A DNA stretch of 5,362 nucleotides from Solirubrobacterales bacterium. Lineage in GTDB: Bacteria > Actinomycetota > Thermoleophilia > Solirubrobacterales > Solirubrobacteraceae. This document shows positions 4,779-5,362 of the stretch, in pieces. The translations under genes were made by a program, and so were the position numbers. The DNA lies in the NCBI GenBank assembly GCA_015655225.1, contig JAATFK010000218.1, positions 1 through 5,362 on the forward strand. Direction: 5' to 3'. The notes beneath the pieces are model-generated. The model saw nothing but the letters and a program-made list of their open reading frames with translations, had not been told where the DNA came from and ran no database searches. Positions within the stretch are counted from its first letter, which is position 1. Each line of letters opens with the position of its first letter.

Positions 4779-5362
4779 CTACTTCGCGTCGAGCCAGTTC
4801 GGCCCGATGCCGGCGTCGACCACCAGCGGCGGATCGAGCTCCAAAGCCCCGACCATCTCCCGCACGACCAGCTCGCTCGCCGCCGGCGCCTCCGCCTCGG
4901 GCCCCTCGAACAGCAGCTCGTCGTGGATCTGCAGGATCAGCCGCGTCGCCAGCCCGGCTCGCTCCAGCTCCAGCTCGGCGTTCACCATCGCGACCTTGAT
5001 GATGTCGGCGGCGGTCCCCTGGATCACGGTGTTGACGGCGAGGCGCTCGCCCAGCTGGCGGACCTGGCGGTTGCGCGCCCGCAGCTCCGGGATCTGCCGG
5101 CGGCGGCCCATCAGCGTCGTCACGTAGCCGTCCTCGGTCGCCTGCTCGATCGTCGAGGCGATGAACGCGCGGACGGCCGGGAAGCGGTCGAGGTAGCGCT
5201 CGATGAACTCCTCCGCCTCCTCGCGCGGGATCTGCAGCCGGTCGGCGAGGCCGAAGCCGGAGAGGCCGTAGACGATCCCGTAGTTGACCATTCTCGCTCT
5301 CGACCGCGAGCCCGAGTCCAGCTCCTCGGGCGAGACGCCGAGGATCGAGGCGGCGGTCGCGG
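4779..5362 (-). CDS. polA: DNA polymerase I, C-terminal part of the polymerase domain (5' truncated)
   Basis: PolA fills gaps in DNA repair and removes Okazaki primers. The window holds its last 193 codons; the frame is open through the right edge, and the 5'-nuclease, exonuclease and thumb regions lie outside. The first methionine in view (codon 5289-5291) is internal, not the start. In order: ATAASILGVSPEEL, then the O-helix RSRARMVNYGIVYGLSGFGL (about 5238-5306), MGRRRQIPEL, RLAVNTVIQGTAADIIK, and motif C QIHDELLFE with H-D-E coded at 4917-4925. The chain ends NWLDAK, as PolA proteins usually do. At the O-helix site equivalent to E. coli Phe762 there is Tyr (codon 5280-5282). At the site of E. 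coli Lys758 there is Arg (codon AGA, 5292-5294). Two AGA codons, unusual in this G/C-rich setting, lie two codons apart there. The gene converges on the cyclase gene. Confidence 0.96.
   Translation of the reverse strand, partial: ATAASILGVSPEELDSGSRSRARMVNYGIVYGLSGFGLADRLQIPREEAEEFIERYLDRFPAVRAFIASTIEQATEDGYVTTLMGRRRQIPELRARNRQVRQLGERLAVNTVIQGTAADIIKVAMVNAELELERAGLATRLILQIHDELLFEGPEAEAPAASELVVREMVGALELDPPLVVDAGIGPNWLDAK

Overview
The window is a very GC-rich stretch of bacterial chromosome (estimated by eye at well over 70% GC, with third codon positions almost all G or C). It suggests a high-GC actinobacterium. A fused, zinc-ribbon-less acetyl-CoA carboxylase carboxyltransferase (AccD+AccA in one chain), a type 2 PyrF, a DNA polymerase I with Tyr in the O-helix, and start codons without Shine-Dalgarno sequences all fit the Thermoleophilia/Solirubrobacterales part of the phylum. 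That placement is an inference from gene style, not from a database match.

Layout from left to right. (1) Bases 1-233, + strand: the C-terminal end of a gene that begins outside the window, possibly a flavin-dependent oxidoreductase. (2) 258-1415, - strand: a secreted collagen-like protein with a signal peptide, a Cys cluster, basic Ala/Lys/Arg tandem repeats, 21 uninterrupted Gly-X-Y triplets and a C-terminal beta-rich domain. (3) 1465-3054, - strand: the accD-accA fusion. A 39-bp near-perfect palindrome lies exactly in the linker between its two halves. (4) 3055-3097: a short divergent control region with a perfect 12-bp palindrome at its edge and three TGACTA-type repeats. (5) 3098-4090, + strand: pyrF. 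(6) 4121-4735, + strand: a cyclase/arylformamidase-like metal hydrolase. (7) 4779 to the right edge, - strand: the C-terminal part of polA.

The genes are mostly housekeeping: UMP synthesis (pyrF), malonyl-CoA supply for fatty acids (accDA) and DNA repair/replication (polA). Between them sit one cell-surface gene and one hydrolase of unknown substrate. pyrF and the cyclase probably form one short transcript. accDA reads away from pyrF and could run on into the collagen-like gene 49 bp downstream. polA converges on the cyclase. No RNA genes, CRISPR array, insertion sequence or phage gene is visible, and no gene-free stretch exceeds 300 bases. The points most worth checking are the palindrome embedded in the accDA linker, the collagen-like protein's repeat architecture, the compact divergent promoter with a possible leaderless accDA start, and a Lys-to-Arg change at a catalytic O-helix position of PolA.
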